From Pseudomonas sp. B33.4 (GTDB lineage: Bacteria > Pseudomonadota > Gammaproteobacteria > Pseudomonadales > Pseudomonadaceae), in assembly GCF_034555375.1 (NCBI RefSeq), contig NZ_CP140706.1:5900001-5964000 (forward strand): 64,000 nucleotides of DNA, read 5' to 3'. Positions 40,960-51,311 of the stretch are shown here, in pieces (position 1 is the first letter of the stretch; each line of letters begins with the position of its first letter). Both the position numbers and the translations under genes were made by a program. The notes below the pieces were generated by a model. That model did no database searches. It was given only the letters and a program-made list of their open reading frames with translations, and had not been told where the DNA came from.

Positions 40960-41289
40960 ATGAGCGAATTCAAACGAATCCCCCCGGAACAGGCCCAGGC
41001 CCTGCGTGAGCAAGGTGCCGTTGTCGTCGACGTCCGTGATCCTGCGACTTTTGCCGCCCTGCATATCAGCGGCTCGAAGCATCTGGACAACCATTCCCTG
41101 CACGCCTTCATTCAAGGCGCTGACCTTGATGCGCCGACCGTGGTCGTCTGCTACCACGGTAATTCCAGCCAGGGTGCTGCGGCCTATCTGATCAGCCAAG
41201 GCTTCTCCGACGTCTACAGCATGGACGGCGGCTTTGAGTTATGGCGTACGACTTATCCTGCAGAAACCGCGCAAGGCACCGCCGAATAA
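40960..41289 (+). CDS. glpE: thiosulfate sulfurtransferase GlpE
   Basis: Single-domain rhodanese of 109 residues. The active-site loop is [16 protein letters not shown], with the cysteine that carries the persulfide, and [10 protein letters not shown] is the N-terminal rhodanese motif. It follows apaH by 33 bases. It transfers sulfur from thiosulfate to acceptors such as cyanide or thioredoxin. Confidence 0.92.
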   Translation: MSEFKRIPPEQAQALREQGAVVVDVRDPATFAALHISGSKHLDNHSLHAFIQGADLDAPTVVVCYHGNSSQGAAAYLISQGFSDVYSMDGGFELWRTTYPAETAQGTAE

Positions 41290-41300
41290 TTTTTTTGTCA

Positions 41301-41332
41301 CGCGCAGGCCCCGGCTGCCGTGGGCCTGCGCG
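41301..41332. other. strong hairpin after glpE
   Basis: CGCGCAGGCCC and GGGCCTGCGCG form an 11-base GC stem around CGGCTGCCGT. The T run lies before rather than after it, so it is not a classic terminator on the plus strand. The rest of the 41290-41586 gap shows no supported gene and should contain the prkA promoter. Confidence 0.5.
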
Positions 41333-41586
41333 GGCAGACGAACGGTCTTGCCACAACTAATTACGTATCTCGCCTTTACCTCCCGAATTCCCAACTATCC
41401 TTAAGCCCAGGCCATCCAAAACAGGGGAGAGCCGGTACACCGGCGCACGGGTCATCGGGAGTGACTTTCACGATTGTCGATCGTGGAAGTGTTCTGGGGG
41501 GTAAACAATCGGCTGCTACTGCGGCTGCTTGCCAGCATCGACTGAGTGATCCGGCGTCGGCTCCACGTATCGAGCGAGGTGACGTC

Positions 41587-43509
41587 ATGAGTATCTTTAG
41601 CCACTTCCAACAACGCTTCGAGTCCACACGCCAGGAAGAACTCTCGCTGCAAGAGTACCTGGAGCTGTGCAAGAAAGACCGTAGCGCCTACGTTTCCGCC
41701 GCCGAGCGTCTATTGCTGGCCATCGGTGAGCCGGAACTGCTCGACACCTCGACCAACTCGAGGCTGTCACGCATCTTCTCCAACAAGGTGATCCGTCGCT
41801 ATCCGGCCTTTGAAGACTTCCACGGGATGGAAGAATGCATCGACCAGATCGTCTCGTATTTCCGCCACGCCGCCCAAGGCCTGGAGGAGAAGAAGCAAAT
41901 CCTTTATCTGCTCGGCCCCGTCGGCGGCGGTAAATCGTCCCTGGCCGAGAAGCTGAAACAGCTGATCGAGAAAGTGCCCTTCTACGCGATCAAGGGTTCG
42001 CCGGTATTCGAATCGCCGCTGGGTCTGTTCAACGCCACCGAAGATGGCGCGATCCTCGAAGAAGACTTCGGTATCCCACGGCGATATCTGAACACCATCA
42101 TGTCGCCATGGGCGACCAAGCGCCTGGCCGAATTTGGCGGCGACATCAGCCAGTTCCGCGTGGTCAAACTGTATCCGTCGATCCTCAATCAGATCGCCGT
42201 GGCCAAGACCGAACCGGGTGACGAGAACAACCAGGACATTTCCGCACTGGTCGGTAAGGTCGACATCCGCAAACTCGAGGAATACCCACAGAACGACGCC
42301 GACGCCTACAGCTACTCCGGTGCGCTGTGCCGGGCCAACCAGGGCCTGATGGAATTCGTCGAAATGTTCAAGGCACCGATCAAGGTGCTGCACCCGTTGC
42401 TGACCGCCACACAGGAAGGCAACTACAACAGTACCGAAGGTCTTGGCGCGATTCCGTTTACCGGTATCCTGCTCGCCCACTCCAACGAATCAGAATGGCA
42501 CACCTTCCGCAACAACAAGAACAACGAAGCGTTCATCGACCGGATCTACATCGTCAAAGTGCCGTACTGCCTGCGCGTCAGCGACGAAGTGAAGATCTAC
42601 GACAAGTTGCTGTTCAACAGTTCTCTGGCCAAAGCCCATTGCGCGCCTGACACCCTGAAGATGCTCGCGCAGTTCACCGTGCTGTCGCGCCTCAAGGAGC
42701 CGGAAAACTCCAACATTTATTCGAAGATGCGCGTCTACGACGGCGAAAACCTCAAGGACACCGATCCGAAAGCCAAGTCGATTCAGGAATATCGCGACTC
42801 GGCAGGCGTCGACGAGGGCATGAACGGTCTGTCGACCCGCTTCGCGTTCAAGATCCTGTCCAAGGTCTTCAACTTCGATCCGCACGAAATCGCCGCCAAC
42901 CCGGTACACCTGCTCTATGTGCTGGAACAGCAGATCGAACAGGAACAGTTCCAGGCTGAAACCCGCGAACGCTACCTGCGCTACCTCAAGGAATACCTGG
43001 CACCACGTTATATCGAATTCATCGGCAAGGAGATCCAGACCGCTTACCTCGAGTCTTACAGCGAGTACGGCCAGAACATCTTCGACCGCTACGTGCTGTA
43101 CGCGGATTTCTGGATTCAGGACCAGGAGTACCGCGATCCGGAAACTGGCGAGATTCTCAACCGCGTCGCACTGAACGAAGAACTGGAGAAAATCGAGAAG
43201 CCAGCCGGCATCAGTAATCCGAAGGATTTCCGCAACGAGATCGTCAACTTCGTGTTGCGCGCCCGCGCCAACAACAACGGCAAGAACCCGACCTGGCTCA
43301 GCTACGAAAAACTGCGGGTGGTCATCGAGAAGAAAATGTTCTCCAACACCGAAGATCTGCTGCCAGTCATCAGCTTCAACGCCAAGGCCAGCAAGGAGGA
43401 TCAGCAAAAGCACAACGACTTCGTCACTCGAATGGTCGAACGCGGCTACACCGACAAACAGGTACGGCTTCTTTCCGAATGGTACCTGCGGGTACGGAAG
43501 TCGCAGTGA
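41587..43509 (+). CDS. prkA: PrkA family serine protein kinase / AAA+ protein
   Basis: YeaG/PrkA of 640 residues. The ATG at 41587 (MSIFSHFQQRFESTRQEELS) has GAGGTGA upstream; the frame is open for 89 codons more but without similarity. An AAA-type domain contains Walker A LLGPVGGGKSSLAEKL, and the C-terminal half is the PrkA kinase-like domain. The cluster prkA-yeaH-spoVR is widely conserved and linked in enterobacteria to stationary phase and nitrogen stress; the exact biochemical role is still debated. Confidence 0.93.
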   Translation: MSIFSHFQQRFESTRQEELSLQEYLELCKKDRSAYVSAAERLLLAIGEPELLDTSTNSRLSRIFSNKVIRRYPAFEDFHGMEECIDQIVSYFRHAAQGLEEKKQILYLLGPVGGGKSSLAEKLKQLIEKVPFYAIKGSPVFESPLGLFNATEDGAILEEDFGIPRRYLNTIMSPWATKRLAEFGGDISQFRVVKLYPSILNQIAVAKTEPGDENNQDISALVGKVDIRKLEEYPQNDADAYSYSGALCRANQGLMEFVEMFKAPIKVLHPLLTATQEGNYNSTEGLGAIPFTGILLAHSNESEWHTFRNNKNNEAFIDRIYIVKVPYCLRVSDEVKIYDKLLFNSSLAKAHCAPDTLKMLAQFTVLSRLKEPENSNIYSKMRVYDGENLKDTDPKAKSIQEYRDSAGVDEGMNGLSTRFAFKILSKVFNFDPHEIAANPVHLLYVLEQQIEQEQFQAETRERYLRYLKEYLAPRYIEFIGKEIQTAYLESYSEYGQNIFDRYVLYADFWIQDQEYRDPETGEILNRVALNEELEKIEKPAGISNPKDFRNEIVNFVLRARANNNGKNPTWLSYEKLRVVIEKKMFSNTEDLLPVISFNAKASKEDQQKHNDFVTRMVERGYTDKQVRLLSEWYLRVRKSQ

Positions 43510-43510
43510 A

Positions 43511-43620
43511 GCAGCTGCAAGCTTCTAGCTACGAGCTGCAAGAACAAAGCGCGTAACCCACTGATGCCCGGGAACCTGCTTTTACTTGCAGCTTGAGGCT
43601 CACAACTTGAAGCTGCCCGG
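43511..43620. repeat. AGCTGCAAG/CTTGCAGCT repeat region between prkA and yeaH
   Basis: Copies of AGCTGCAAG (43513, 43533) and the inverse ACTTGCAGCTTGA (about 43587) with AACTTGAAGCTGCC fill the gap, making a loose palindrome. A related copy is at 26543-26575. Confidence 0.5.
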
Positions 43621-43630
43621 AGGGCTTCCT

Positions 43631-44902
43631 ATGAGTTATGTGATCGACCGACGTCTGAATGGCAAGAACAAGAGCACGGTGAACCGCCAGCGTTTTCTGC
43701 GGCGTTACCGTGACCACATCAAAAAGGCCGTCGAAGAGGCGGTCAGCCGCCGTTCCATTACCGATATGGAACACGGCGAACAGATCAGCATTCCCGGTCG
43801 CGACATCGACGAACCGGTGCTTCACCACGGCCGCGGCGGCAAGCAGACCGTGGTACATCCCGGCAACAAGGAATTTACCGCTGGCGAACATATCGCACGG
43901 CCACCTGGAGGTGGCGGCGGACGCGGTCCGGGCAAGGCCGGAAACTCCGGCGAGGGCATGGACGAATTCGTCTTCCAGATCACTCAGGAAGAATTCCTCG
44001 AATTCATGTTCGAAGATCTCGAACTGCCGAACCTGGTCAAACGCAACCTGAGCGGCACCGACACCTTCAAAACCGTACGCGCCGGGATCAGCAACGAGGG
44101 CAATCCGTCACGGATCAACATCATCCGCACCCTGCGCTCGGCCCACGCACGGCGCATCGCGCTGTCCGGCAGCAGTCGCGCGAAACTGCGTGAAGTCAAA
44201 GAAGAACTTGAGCGACTGAGGCGCGAAGAGCCGGACAACTTCGGCGATATTCAGGAACTCGAGGCCGAAATCGAAAAACTCAGCGCGCGCATTCATCGCG
44301 TGCCGTTCCTCGATACATTCGACTTGAAGTACAACCTGCTGATCAAGCAGCCCAATCCCAGTTCAAAAGCGGTGATGTTCTGCCTGATGGACGTCTCCGG
44401 CTCCATGACCCAGGCGACCAAGGACATCGCCAAACGCTTTTTCATCCTCTTGTACCTGTTCCTGAAACGGAACTACGACAAGATCGACGTGGTGTTCATC
44501 CGCCACCACACCAGTGCCCGGGAAGTCGACGAAGAAGAGTTTTTCTATTCACGGGAAACCGGCGGCACCATCGTATCCAGCGCATTGAAGCTGATGCAGG
44601 AAATCATGGCCGAGCGTTACCCGAGCAACGAGTGGAACATCTACGCGGCGCAGGCTTCCGACGGTGATAACTGGAACGACGACTCGCCGATCTGCCGCGA
44701 CATCCTGATCAACCAGATCATGCCGTTTGTGCAGTACTACACTTACGTGGAGATCACCCCGCGCGAACATCAAGCCCTGTGGTACGAGTACGAACGCATC
44801 GCCGAAGCCTTCTCTGACACTTTTGCCCAGCAGCAACTGGTCTCGGCCGGGGATATCTATCCGGTCTTCCGTGAACTCTTCCAGCGCAGGTTAGTGACAT
44901 GA
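43631..44902 (+). CDS. yeaH: YeaH/YhbH family protein (DUF444, VWA-like)
   Basis: Protein of 423 residues from the ATG at 43631, which has a GGAGG site eight bases upstream. The C-terminal half is a von Willebrand A-like domain with an intact MIDAS start, [11 protein letters not shown]. The N-terminus is basic ([20 protein letters not shown]), and a Gly-rich linker [15 protein letters not shown] lies near residue 95. It overlaps spoVR by four bases and is presumed to act with PrkA. Confidence 0.92.
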   Translation: MSYVIDRRLNGKNKSTVNRQRFLRRYRDHIKKAVEEAVSRRSITDMEHGEQISIPGRDIDEPVLHHGRGGKQTVVHPGNKEFTAGEHIARPPGGGGGRGPGKAGNSGEGMDEFVFQITQEEFLEFMFEDLELPNLVKRNLSGTDTFKTVRAGISNEGNPSRINIIRTLRSAHARRIALSGSSRAKLREVKEELERLRREEPDNFGDIQELEAEIEKLSARIHRVPFLDTFDLKYNLLIKQPNPSSKAVMFCLMDVSGSMTQATKDIAKRFFILLYLFLKRNYDKIDVVFIRHHTSAREVDEEEFFYSRETGGTIVSSALKLMQEIMAERYPSNEWNIYAAQASDGDNWNDDSPICRDILINQIMPFVQYYTYVEITPREHQALWYEYERIAEAFSDTFAQQQLVSAGDIYPVFRELFQRRLVT

Positions 44903-46461
44903 CCGCCAAAGAGCAGAAGCGCCAACCCATTTCCACCGGCTCCGAATGGACGTTCGAGCTGATCCAGACCTACGACCGCGAAATCGCCCGGATCGCGGCC
45001 CGCTATGCCCTGGATACCTATCCCAACCAGATCGAAGTGATCACCGCCGAGCAGATGATGGACGCGTACGCGTCGGTGGGCATGCCACTGGGTTATCACC
45101 ACTGGTCTTACGGCAAACACTTCCTCAGCACCGAAAAATCCTACAGCCGTGGGCAGATGGGCCTGGCCTACGAAATTGTGATCAACTCCGATCCTTGCAT
45201 TGCCTATCTGATGGAAGAAAACACCATCTGCATGCAGGCGCTGGTGGTGGCGCACGCGTGCTACGGCCACAACAGTTTCTTCAAGGGCAATTACCTGTTT
45301 CGTACCTGGACTGATGCCAGCTCAATCATCGATTATCTGGTGTTCGCCAAGCAGTACATCATGCAGTGCGAAGAACGCCACGGCATCGATGCGGTGGAAG
45401 ACTTGCTCGACTCCTGCCATGCCCTGATGAACTACGGCGTCGATCGCTACAAACGGCCGTATCCGATTTCCGCCGAAGAGGAACGCCGGCGGCAGAAAGA
45501 TCGCGAAGAGCACATGCAAAAACAGATCAATGATCTGTGGCGCACCATCCCCAAAGGCGCGGACAAGTACAGCGACAGGGACAACGCACGCTTCCCCGCC
45601 GAGCCGCAGGAAAACATCCTGTACTTCATCGAGAAACACGCGCCGTTGCTGGAGCCGTGGCAACGCGAGATCGTGCGTATTGTGCGCAAGATCGCCCAGT
45701 ACTTTTATCCACAGCGCCAGACCCAAGTGATGAATGAAGGCTGGGCAACGTTCTGGCATTACACGCTGATGAACGACCTGTATGACGAAGGCCTGGTGAC
45801 CGACGGCTTCATGATGGAGTTTCTGACGTCACACACCAGCGTGGTGTTTCAGCCTGGCTTCGACAGTCCGTACTACAGCGGCATCAACCCGTATGCGTTG
45901 GGTTTTGCCATGTACCGCGACATTCGGCGCATGTGCGAAGAACCGACCGAGGAAGATCGTCACTGGTTCCCGGAAATCGCCGGTACCGACTGGCTATCGA
46001 CCATCAAGTTCGCCATGAGCAGTTTCAAGGATGAGAGCTTCATCCTGCAGTACCTGTCACCCAAGGTCATCCGTGATCTGAAGCTGTTCAGCATTATGGA
46101 TGACGATCAGAAGGACGACTTGCTGGTGCCGGCCATCCACGATGAACCCGGTTACCGGATCATCCGCGAAACCCTGGCCGCGCAGTACAACCTCGGTAAC
46201 CGCGAACCGAACGTGCAGATCTACAGCATCGATCGGCGCGGCGATCGCTCGCTGACCTTGCGTCACCAGCAACACGATCGCAAACCGCTGGGCGACTCCA
46301 CTGACGAGGTGCTTAAACATCTGCATCGCTTGTGGGGCTTCGATATCCACCTGGAAACCCTGCAAGGCGACCAGATCATGAAAACCCATCACGTTCCGCC
46401 ACGCAGTGAACACAGCGAAGGGGATTACGGCCGGCTCGACCTCGCCGTCATTCATCTTTGA
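44899..46461 (+). CDS. SpoVR family protein (YcgB)
   Basis: Protein of 520 residues of the SpoVR/YcgB family, third in the prkA-yeaH-spoVR cluster. Recognised by [60 protein letters not shown] and [19 protein letters not shown]. The HEXXH-like NEGWATFWH region suggests metal binding, but activity is not established. The name comes from a Bacillus sporulation gene; there is no sporulation here. Confidence 0.92.
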   Translation: MTAKEQKRQPISTGSEWTFELIQTYDREIARIAARYALDTYPNQIEVITAEQMMDAYASVGMPLGYHHWSYGKHFLSTEKSYSRGQMGLAYEIVINSDPCIAYLMEENTICMQALVVAHACYGHNSFFKGNYLFRTWTDASSIIDYLVFAKQYIMQCEERHGIDAVEDLLDSCHALMNYGVDRYKRPYPISAEEERRRQKDREEHMQKQINDLWRTIPKGADKYSDRDNARFPAEPQENILYFIEKHAPLLEPWQREIVRIVRKIAQYFYPQRQTQVMNEGWATFWHYTLMNDLYDEGLVTDGFMMEFLTSHTSVVFQPGFDSPYYSGINPYALGFAMYRDIRRMCEEPTEEDRHWFPEIAGTDWLSTIKFAMSSFKDESFILQYLSPKVIRDLKLFSIMDDDQKDDLLVPAIHDEPGYRIIRETLAAQYNLGNREPNVQIYSIDRRGDRSLTLRHQQHDRKPLGDSTDEVLKHLHRLWGFDIHLETLQGDQIMKTHHVPPRSEHSEGDYGRLDLAVIHL

Positions 46462-46524
46462 AACGGTTCCGGCCTCCGAAAGTCCGACGCAAGAGTTATC
46501 CTGTCGGGCTAACGGAGGTTTTTT

Positions 46525-47754
46525 ATGCAGATTTTCAAGGTTGGCGGTGCCGTACGTGATCGCTTGCTGGGCAAACCGGTTACTGACATCGATTGGGTAG
46601 TGGTCGGCGCTACCACGGAAGAAATGCTCGCCAAGGGTTATCGCCCGGTCGGCGCGGACTTCCCGGTATTTCTTCATCCGAAAAGCGGCGAGGAATATGC
46701 CCTCGCCCGCACCGAGCGCAAAAGCGGTCGCGGTTATGGTGGCTTCACGTTTCACGCCAGCCCCGAAGTGACGCTTGAGGAAGATCTGATTCGTCGCGAC
46801 CTGACCATCAATGCCATGGCCGAAGACGATCAGCAAAATCTGACTGATCCATATCATGGCCAGCGCGATCTTGAAGATCGAATCCTGCGCCACGTTTCTC
46901 CGGCGTTCGCCGAAGATCCCCTCCGCGTTCTGCGTGTTGCCCGCTTCGCCGCGCGTTATGCCGGGCTCGGTTTCACGGTCGCGCCAGAAACCCTGGAACT
47001 GATGCGTCAGCTCAGCGAGTCCGGTGAACTGGAAGCGCTGACCGCCGAACGCAGCTGGAAAGAAATCTCCCGCGCGCTGATGGAAGATCAGCCACAGGTA
47101 TTCATTCAGGTACTTCGCGATTGCGGCGCGCTGAAGGTGCTGATGCCGGAAGTCGATGCGCTTTTTGGCGTGCCGCAACCGGAAGCGCATCACCCGGAAA
47201 TCGATACCGGCCTGCACACACTCAGCGTGCTGGAGCAGTCAGCGCTGCACAAACAACCGCTGACCGTGCGCTGGGCTTGTCTGCTGCATGACCTCGGCAA
47301 AGGCCTGACACCGGAAGAAGAATGGCCACGGCATATCGCCCACGAGCACACCGGGCTGAAGCTGATCAAAGCGGTCAATGAACGCTTCAAGGCGCCGAAG
47401 GACTGCCAGGAGTTGGCGCTGCTGGTTGGCAAGTACCACACCCATGGACACCGGGCGCTGGAGTTAAAGGCTTCGACATTGCTGGAACTGCTGCAGAGTT
47501 TTGACGTGTATCGCCGACCGCAGCGCTTCGAAGAATTTATTGCTGCGTGCGAGATGGATGCGCGGGGACGCAAAGGGCTGGAACAGAGAAGTTATCCACA
47601 GGCGGATTACTTGCGAGGCGCCGCCAGGGTTGCGCGGGAAGTCGCGGTACAGCCGTTGCTGGAGAAGGGATTCAAAGGGCCGGAGCTGGGCGAAGCGCTG
47701 AAGCGTGAGCGACTGAAGGCGTTGAAGATCTACAAAGACGCTGCGTCCGCTTGA
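46525..47754 (+). CDS. cca: CCA-adding enzyme (multifunctional)
   Basis: Adds or repairs the 3' CCA of tRNAs. The protein has 409 residues with [13 protein letters not shown] and [10 protein letters not shown] (nucleotidyltransferase), [10 protein letters not shown], and a C-terminal HD domain [11 protein letters not shown], as in the gamma-proteobacterial enzyme with phosphatase/phosphodiesterase activity. GGAGG lies six bases before the ATG. A degenerate REP pair follows. Confidence 0.95.
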   Translation: MQIFKVGGAVRDRLLGKPVTDIDWVVVGATTEEMLAKGYRPVGADFPVFLHPKSGEEYALARTERKSGRGYGGFTFHASPEVTLEEDLIRRDLTINAMAEDDQQNLTDPYHGQRDLEDRILRHVSPAFAEDPLRVLRVARFAARYAGLGFTVAPETLELMRQLSESGELEALTAERSWKEISRALMEDQPQVFIQVLRDCGALKVLMPEVDALFGVPQPEAHHPEIDTGLHTLSVLEQSALHKQPLTVRWACLLHDLGKGLTPEEEWPRHIAHEHTGLKLIKAVNERFKAPKDCQELALLVGKYHTHGHRALELKASTLLELLQSFDVYRRPQRFEEFIAACEMDARGRKGLEQRSYPQADYLRGAARVAREVAVQPLLEKGFKGPELGEALKRERLKALKIYKDAASA

Positions 47755-47770
47755 AGAGCTTCGTCGGATC

Positions 47771-47843
47771 GCCGCCCGGAGCCGGCTCGCTCTCACAGGG
47801 AAATGCATTCCAAAATAGGGGAGCGAGCCTGCTCGCGAAGACG
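47771..47843. repeat. degenerate REP pair, family A
   Basis: CCGGAGCCGGCTCGCTCTCA and the better conserved GAGCGAGCCTGCTCGCGAAG face each other between cca and folK. The left arm has several changes from the family core. Confidence 0.65.
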
Positions 47844-47852
47844 TCAGTCGAT

Positions 47853-48371
47853 TCAACACAAATCTGAGGACGTAAGCTGCTGCCCGCGCCACTCAAACCC
47901 AACCGGCGCCAGCACCTGATCAATCTGCGCCTCGGCCCACAACGTCGCGAAGCTTTTCCCCACACCCGGATGCATGCGATCCGGCGCAATCAGCGACAAC
48001 GGCCACAACACAAAGGCATTTTTCAGAATTTCCGCACGCGGCAAAACCAGACCGTCAAAATTACCCGCCAGTTCGCCATACAGCAGCACGTCGATATCCA
48101 GCGGCAAGCCCTTGCGATCCGGTGCGTAACGACCGTTATCAGCCTCGATGAATTTCAAGCGTCGATCCAGTTCCATCAACGGCAGGTCGGTATACGCCGA
48201 CACCACGAAATTGAAGAACGGCCCGCTCTTGATACCCACTGGCTGGCTCTCGAACACCGCCGAACAACGGATATCCACCAGAAACGTCGCCAAAGCATCC
48301 AGCCCGGCGCGCAAATGGGTTTCGCGCTCGATATTGCTACCGAGCCCGAGATAGACCTGAGTCAGCGACAT
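47853..48371 (-). CDS. folK: 2-amino-4-hydroxy-6-hydroxymethyldihydropteridine pyrophosphokinase
   Basis: Transfers pyrophosphate from ATP to the pterin precursor of folate. The protein has 172 residues. YLGLGSNIERETHLRAGL is the N-terminal signature and GLPLDIDVLLYG the active-site signature. It overlaps the folB end by ten bases, so the two consecutive folate steps are coupled. Confidence 0.94.
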   Translation of the reverse strand: MSLTQVYLGLGSNIERETHLRAGLDALATFLVDIRCSAVFESQPVGIKSGPFFNFVVSAYTDLPLMELDRRLKFIEADNGRYAPDRKGLPLDIDVLLYGELAGNFDGLVLPRAEILKNAFVLWPLSLIAPDRMHPGVGKSFATLWAEAQIDQVLAPVGFEWRGQQLTSSDLC

Positions 48372-48718
48372 CCGCGCTCAATCTCCACACCCACGCCGCC
48401 CTTGGCCGCTGGCACCGCACCAGGCTTGGTCAGCTTTAGCCGAACCCAAGTGATCTTGAATTCGCTCATCAGGACTTCGACCAGACGCTCGGCGAACGTC
48501 TCGACCAGCTGAAACTGCGCCTGCTCGGCAAAGGCCTGGATTCGCGTGGATACGCTGGCATAGTCGAGCGCCAGGGTCAGGTCGTCACCGGCAGCGGCCG
48601 GGCGATTGTCCCAGGCGAAGCTAAGATCAAGTCGCAGGCACTGTCGGATGCCGCGCTCCCAGTCGTAGGCACCGATCACGGTGTCGACTTCCAGGCCCTC
48701 GATAAACACTCTGTCCAA
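48362..48718 (-). CDS. folB: dihydroneopterin aldolase
   Basis: Folate-pathway aldolase of 118 residues using the TTG at 48718 (read [20 protein letters not shown], first residue Met), with GGAGAGAAG upstream. Another in-frame TTG eight codons earlier lacks such a site. The YDWERGIRQ segment and [12 protein letters not shown] are conserved. It opens the folB-folK pair, divergent from plsY across about 75 bases. Confidence 0.9.
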   Translation of the reverse strand: MDRVFIEGLEVDTVIGAYDWERGIRQCLRLDLSFAWDNRPAAAGDDLTLALDYASVSTRIQAFAEQAQFQLVETFAERLVEVLMSEFKITWVRLKLTKPGAVPAAKGGVGVEIERGCR

Positions 48719-48792
48719 GCACTTCTCTCCACTGCACGACAAGGGCGCAATGCGCCGTTAGAATCAGGGCGTCCTCGCCCGGAATAGTTAGC

Positions 48793-49362
48793 ATGTTTTG
48801 GTTACTGGCGACTCTCGCCTACCTGCTCGGCTCGCTGTCCTTCGCCATTTTGCTCAGCCGCCTGACCGGAAATCCGGACCCGCGAATGAGTGGCTCGGGC
48901 AATGCCGGCGCCACCAACATGCTGCGCCTGGCCGGTCGCAAACTGGCGATCCTGACCCTGCTCGGTGATCTGTGCAAAGGCCTGGTGCCGGTGCTGATCG
49001 CCTCGGCAGCGGGCCTTTCGCTGCAGGATCAGGCGTGGATTGGCGTATGCGCCGTGATCGGTCACCTGTTCCCGCTGTATTTCCGCTTTCGCGGCGGCAA
49101 GGGTGTCGCCACCGCTGCCGGCATGCTGCTGGGCCTGTATCCGCCTGCAGCACTGCTGGCAGTATGCGCCTGGCTGCTGACGTTTTACCTGACCCGCACC
49201 AGCTCGCTGGCGGCACTGATCGCCACGCCGCTGACCCTGCCGTTGCTGGCCTGGCAGGAACCGGAAGCGCTGTTGCCGATGAGTGCGCTGACACTGCTTA
49301 TCGTCTGGCGCCACCGCGGCAATCTACGCGACCTGTTTGCCGGGCGCGAACGGCATTTTTAA
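48793..49362 (+). CDS. plsY: acyl-phosphate glycerol-3-phosphate acyltransferase
   Basis: Inner-membrane enzyme of 189 residues with five predicted helices that starts phospholipid synthesis by moving an acyl group from acyl-phosphate to glycerol 3-phosphate. The three active-site motifs are [30 protein letters not shown] and the [10 protein letters not shown] region. Convergent with tsaD, with only 23 bases between stops. Confidence 0.93.
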   Translation: MFWLLATLAYLLGSLSFAILLSRLTGNPDPRMSGSGNAGATNMLRLAGRKLAILTLLGDLCKGLVPVLIASAAGLSLQDQAWIGVCAVIGHLFPLYFRFRGGKGVATAAGMLLGLYPPAALLAVCAWLLTFYLTRTSSLAALIATPLTLPLLAWQEPEALLPMSALTLLIVWRHRGNLRDLFAGRERHF

Positions 49363-49385
49363 ATACCGTCCATGAACGACACTCA

Positions 49386-50411
49386 TCACAGCGCCGACAA
49401 CTGCTCCATCGGCCAGCGCGCCTGCACGCTGATGGCCAGGCTTTCCTGCTGACCGGCCTGCAAGCGCTGGCAACCGGCAAACGCGATCATCGCGCCATTG
49501 TCGGTGCAGAACTCGGGACGGGCGTAGAACACATCACCCTTCATGTCGCCAAGCATCTTTTCCAGCGAAACGCGCAAGGCTTTGTTGGCACTGACGCCAC
49601 CAGCGATCACCAGACGTTTCATGCCGGCCTGTTTCAGGGCACGCTTGCACTTGATGGTCAAAGTCTCCACCACGGCCTGCTGGAACGCCAGCGCGATGTC
49701 GCAACGGGCTTGCTCGTTGTCGTCCCCGGCGCTGACGCACTGCTGCCAGGCGTTGAGCGCTGAGGTTTTCAGACCACTGAAGCTGAATTGCAGGCCCGGA
49801 CGATCACACATCGGACGCGGAAAGGTGAAACGTCCTGCGACGCCCTTCTCCGCCAACTTGGCGATTTCCGGCCCGCCCGGATAATTTAGGCCCATCATCT
49901 TCGCGGTTTTATCGAACGCTTCGCCGGCGGCATCGTCGAGGGTCTCGCCGAGCAGACTGTATTGGCCGATGGCATCGACCTGAACCAGCTGCGTATGACC
50001 GCCGGAGACCAACAAAGCGACGAACGGGAATTCCGGCGGTTTTGGCTCGAGCATCGGCGCCAGCAAGTGGCCCTCCATGTGGTGCACACCGAGTGCCGGA
50101 ATGCCCCAGGCAAACGCCAGCGCCTGGGCGCAGGAAGCCCCCACGAGCAATGCACCAACCAGCCCAGGACCCGCGGTGTAGGCGATCGCATCGATCTCGG
50201 TCGGCACGCAGTCCGCCTCGGCCAACACCTGACGGATCAAGGGCAGCATGCGCTTGACGTGGTCTCGCGAGGCCAGCTCCGGCACCACGCCGCCATAGGC
50301 GCGGTGCAGGTCGATCTGGCTGAACAGCGCGTCGGCCAGCAGGCCGCGTTCACTGTCATATAATGCGACGCCGGTTTCGTCGCAGGAGGTTTCTAATCCC
50401 AGTACTAGCAT
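49386..50411 (-). CDS. tsaD: tRNA N6-threonylcarbamoyladenosine synthase subunit TsaD
   Basis: Transfers threonylcarbamoyl to A37 of ANN-decoding tRNAs. The protein has 341 residues. [14 protein letters not shown] is the ATPase-fold start, [11 protein letters not shown] carries the iron-binding histidines, and [10 protein letters not shown] and [10 protein letters not shown] are conserved near the C-terminus. Divergent from rpsU, as in many gamma-proteobacteria. Confidence 0.96.
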   Translation of the reverse strand: MLVLGLETSCDETGVALYDSERGLLADALFSQIDLHRAYGGVVPELASRDHVKRMLPLIRQVLAEADCVPTEIDAIAYTAGPGLVGALLVGASCAQALAFAWGIPALGVHHMEGHLLAPMLEPKPPEFPFVALLVSGGHTQLVQVDAIGQYSLLGETLDDAAGEAFDKTAKMMGLNYPGGPEIAKLAEKGVAGRFTFPRPMCDRPGLQFSFSGLKTSALNAWQQCVSAGDDNEQARCDIALAFQQAVVETLTIKCKRALKQAGMKRLVIAGGVSANKALRVSLEKMLGDMKGDVFYARPEFCTDNGAMIAFAGCQRLQAGQQESLAISVQARWPMEQLSAL

Positions 50412-50498
50412 GGGTTTGCGCCTTGTTTAGGCTGACTTCGAAGGCGCGCATAATAGTCGCCGCGTGATGCCCCGACCAGCGGTTTTCGATCAGAGGCT

Positions 50499-50527
50499 TT
50501 GCATTCCGAGCGATGAGGGGTTAACAT
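50499..50527 (+). promoter_or_regulatory. candidate sigma70 promoter for rpsU
   Basis: TTGCAT (50499-50504) and TAACAT (50522-50527) are 17 bases apart, about 85 bases before the rpsU start in the tsaD-rpsU divergent gap. Confidence 0.35.
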
Positions 50528-50610
50528 CCGCAACCCTTAAAAACCGACGTCTTCAAGTGCTCTTTTGCCGCGAGGATGTTGACCCCGGTAATGAATGAAG
50601 GTAGCTCTGG

Positions 50611-50826
50611 ATGCCAGCCGTCAAAGTTAAAGAGAACGAACCCTTCGACGTAGCTCTGCGTCGTTTCAAGCGCTCCTGCGAAAAAGCCGGTGTACTGGCT
50701 GAAGTTCGTAGCCGCGAATTTTACGAGAAGCCAACTTCTGAGCGTAAGCGCAAAGCAGCAGCCGCTGTTAAGCGTCACGCCAAGAAAGTTCAGCGCGAAC
50801 AGCGCCGCGCCGTTCGTCTGTACTAA
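50611..50826 (+). CDS. rpsU: 30S ribosomal protein S21
   Basis: Small basic ribosomal protein of 71 residues ([20 protein letters not shown] at the start, an Arg/Lys-rich helix [20 protein letters not shown] at the end), needed for initiation with Shine-Dalgarno mRNAs. First gene of the macromolecular synthesis row rpsU-dnaG-rpoD. A hairpin 32 bases after the stop may reduce read-through into dnaG. Confidence 0.97.
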
Positions 50827-50857
50827 TACACAGACGTTCGTAGCAAGCTTCTTGCCT

Positions 50858-50881
50858 AAGCCCGGCTCTCAGCCGGGCTAA
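50858..50881 (+). terminator. hairpin after rpsU (possible partial terminator)
   Basis: TAAGCCCGGCT, CTC and AGCCGGGCTA form a strong stem with no T run behind it, in the position of the attenuating terminator known in enterobacterial rpsU-dnaG-rpoD operons. The rest of the 50827-51311 gap shows no supported gene. Confidence 0.55.
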
Positions 50882-51311
50882 TGGCATTTGCGTAAAACGC
50901 TTGATGCTTCACCGTCGAAGCCGCACACGCGACCGAGACAAATCTGCTTCACGCGTCAGACCTGGCTCTTTTGCCAGCGGTGCACGTCTTTTCTGACGAG
51001 CCTTTCAAGGCTACTGACGAGCACACCCACTGATTCCTCTCACGACGATCAGCCCAAGGCACCTGCATGCGTGCCCGCTTTATTGAGCTATCCGAGGCCC
51101 TCAACCGGCCGTCAGCGGATTCAGCGCAACACTTTCAAATAGTCGAAGACTGATGAGTACTAACGTCAGTGGATTTTCGGCAGATACACTTCCCGACAGC
51201 GATTACGCAGACGACACCGGTCGAGCCGCATATTTTGCGTGCCTACAGTAACGACCCGCGTCCGAATGCCCTTCGTATCGGACTATTTACAGCGCAGACG
51301 ATGAGAACGCC

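Noticed and set aside
41301..41332. Classic terminator after glpE
   Set aside because: The hairpin is strong but the T run precedes it, so it is listed only as a hairpin.
44899..46461. Sporulation function for the SpoVR gene
   Set aside because: The name is inherited from Bacillus; the prkA-yeaH-spoVR cluster is common in non-sporulating bacteria.
51153..51251. A 32-codon frame (MSTNVSGFSADTLPDSDYAD) before dnaG
   Set aside because: No clear ribosome binding site or recognised homologue; open frames of this size are expected by chance.
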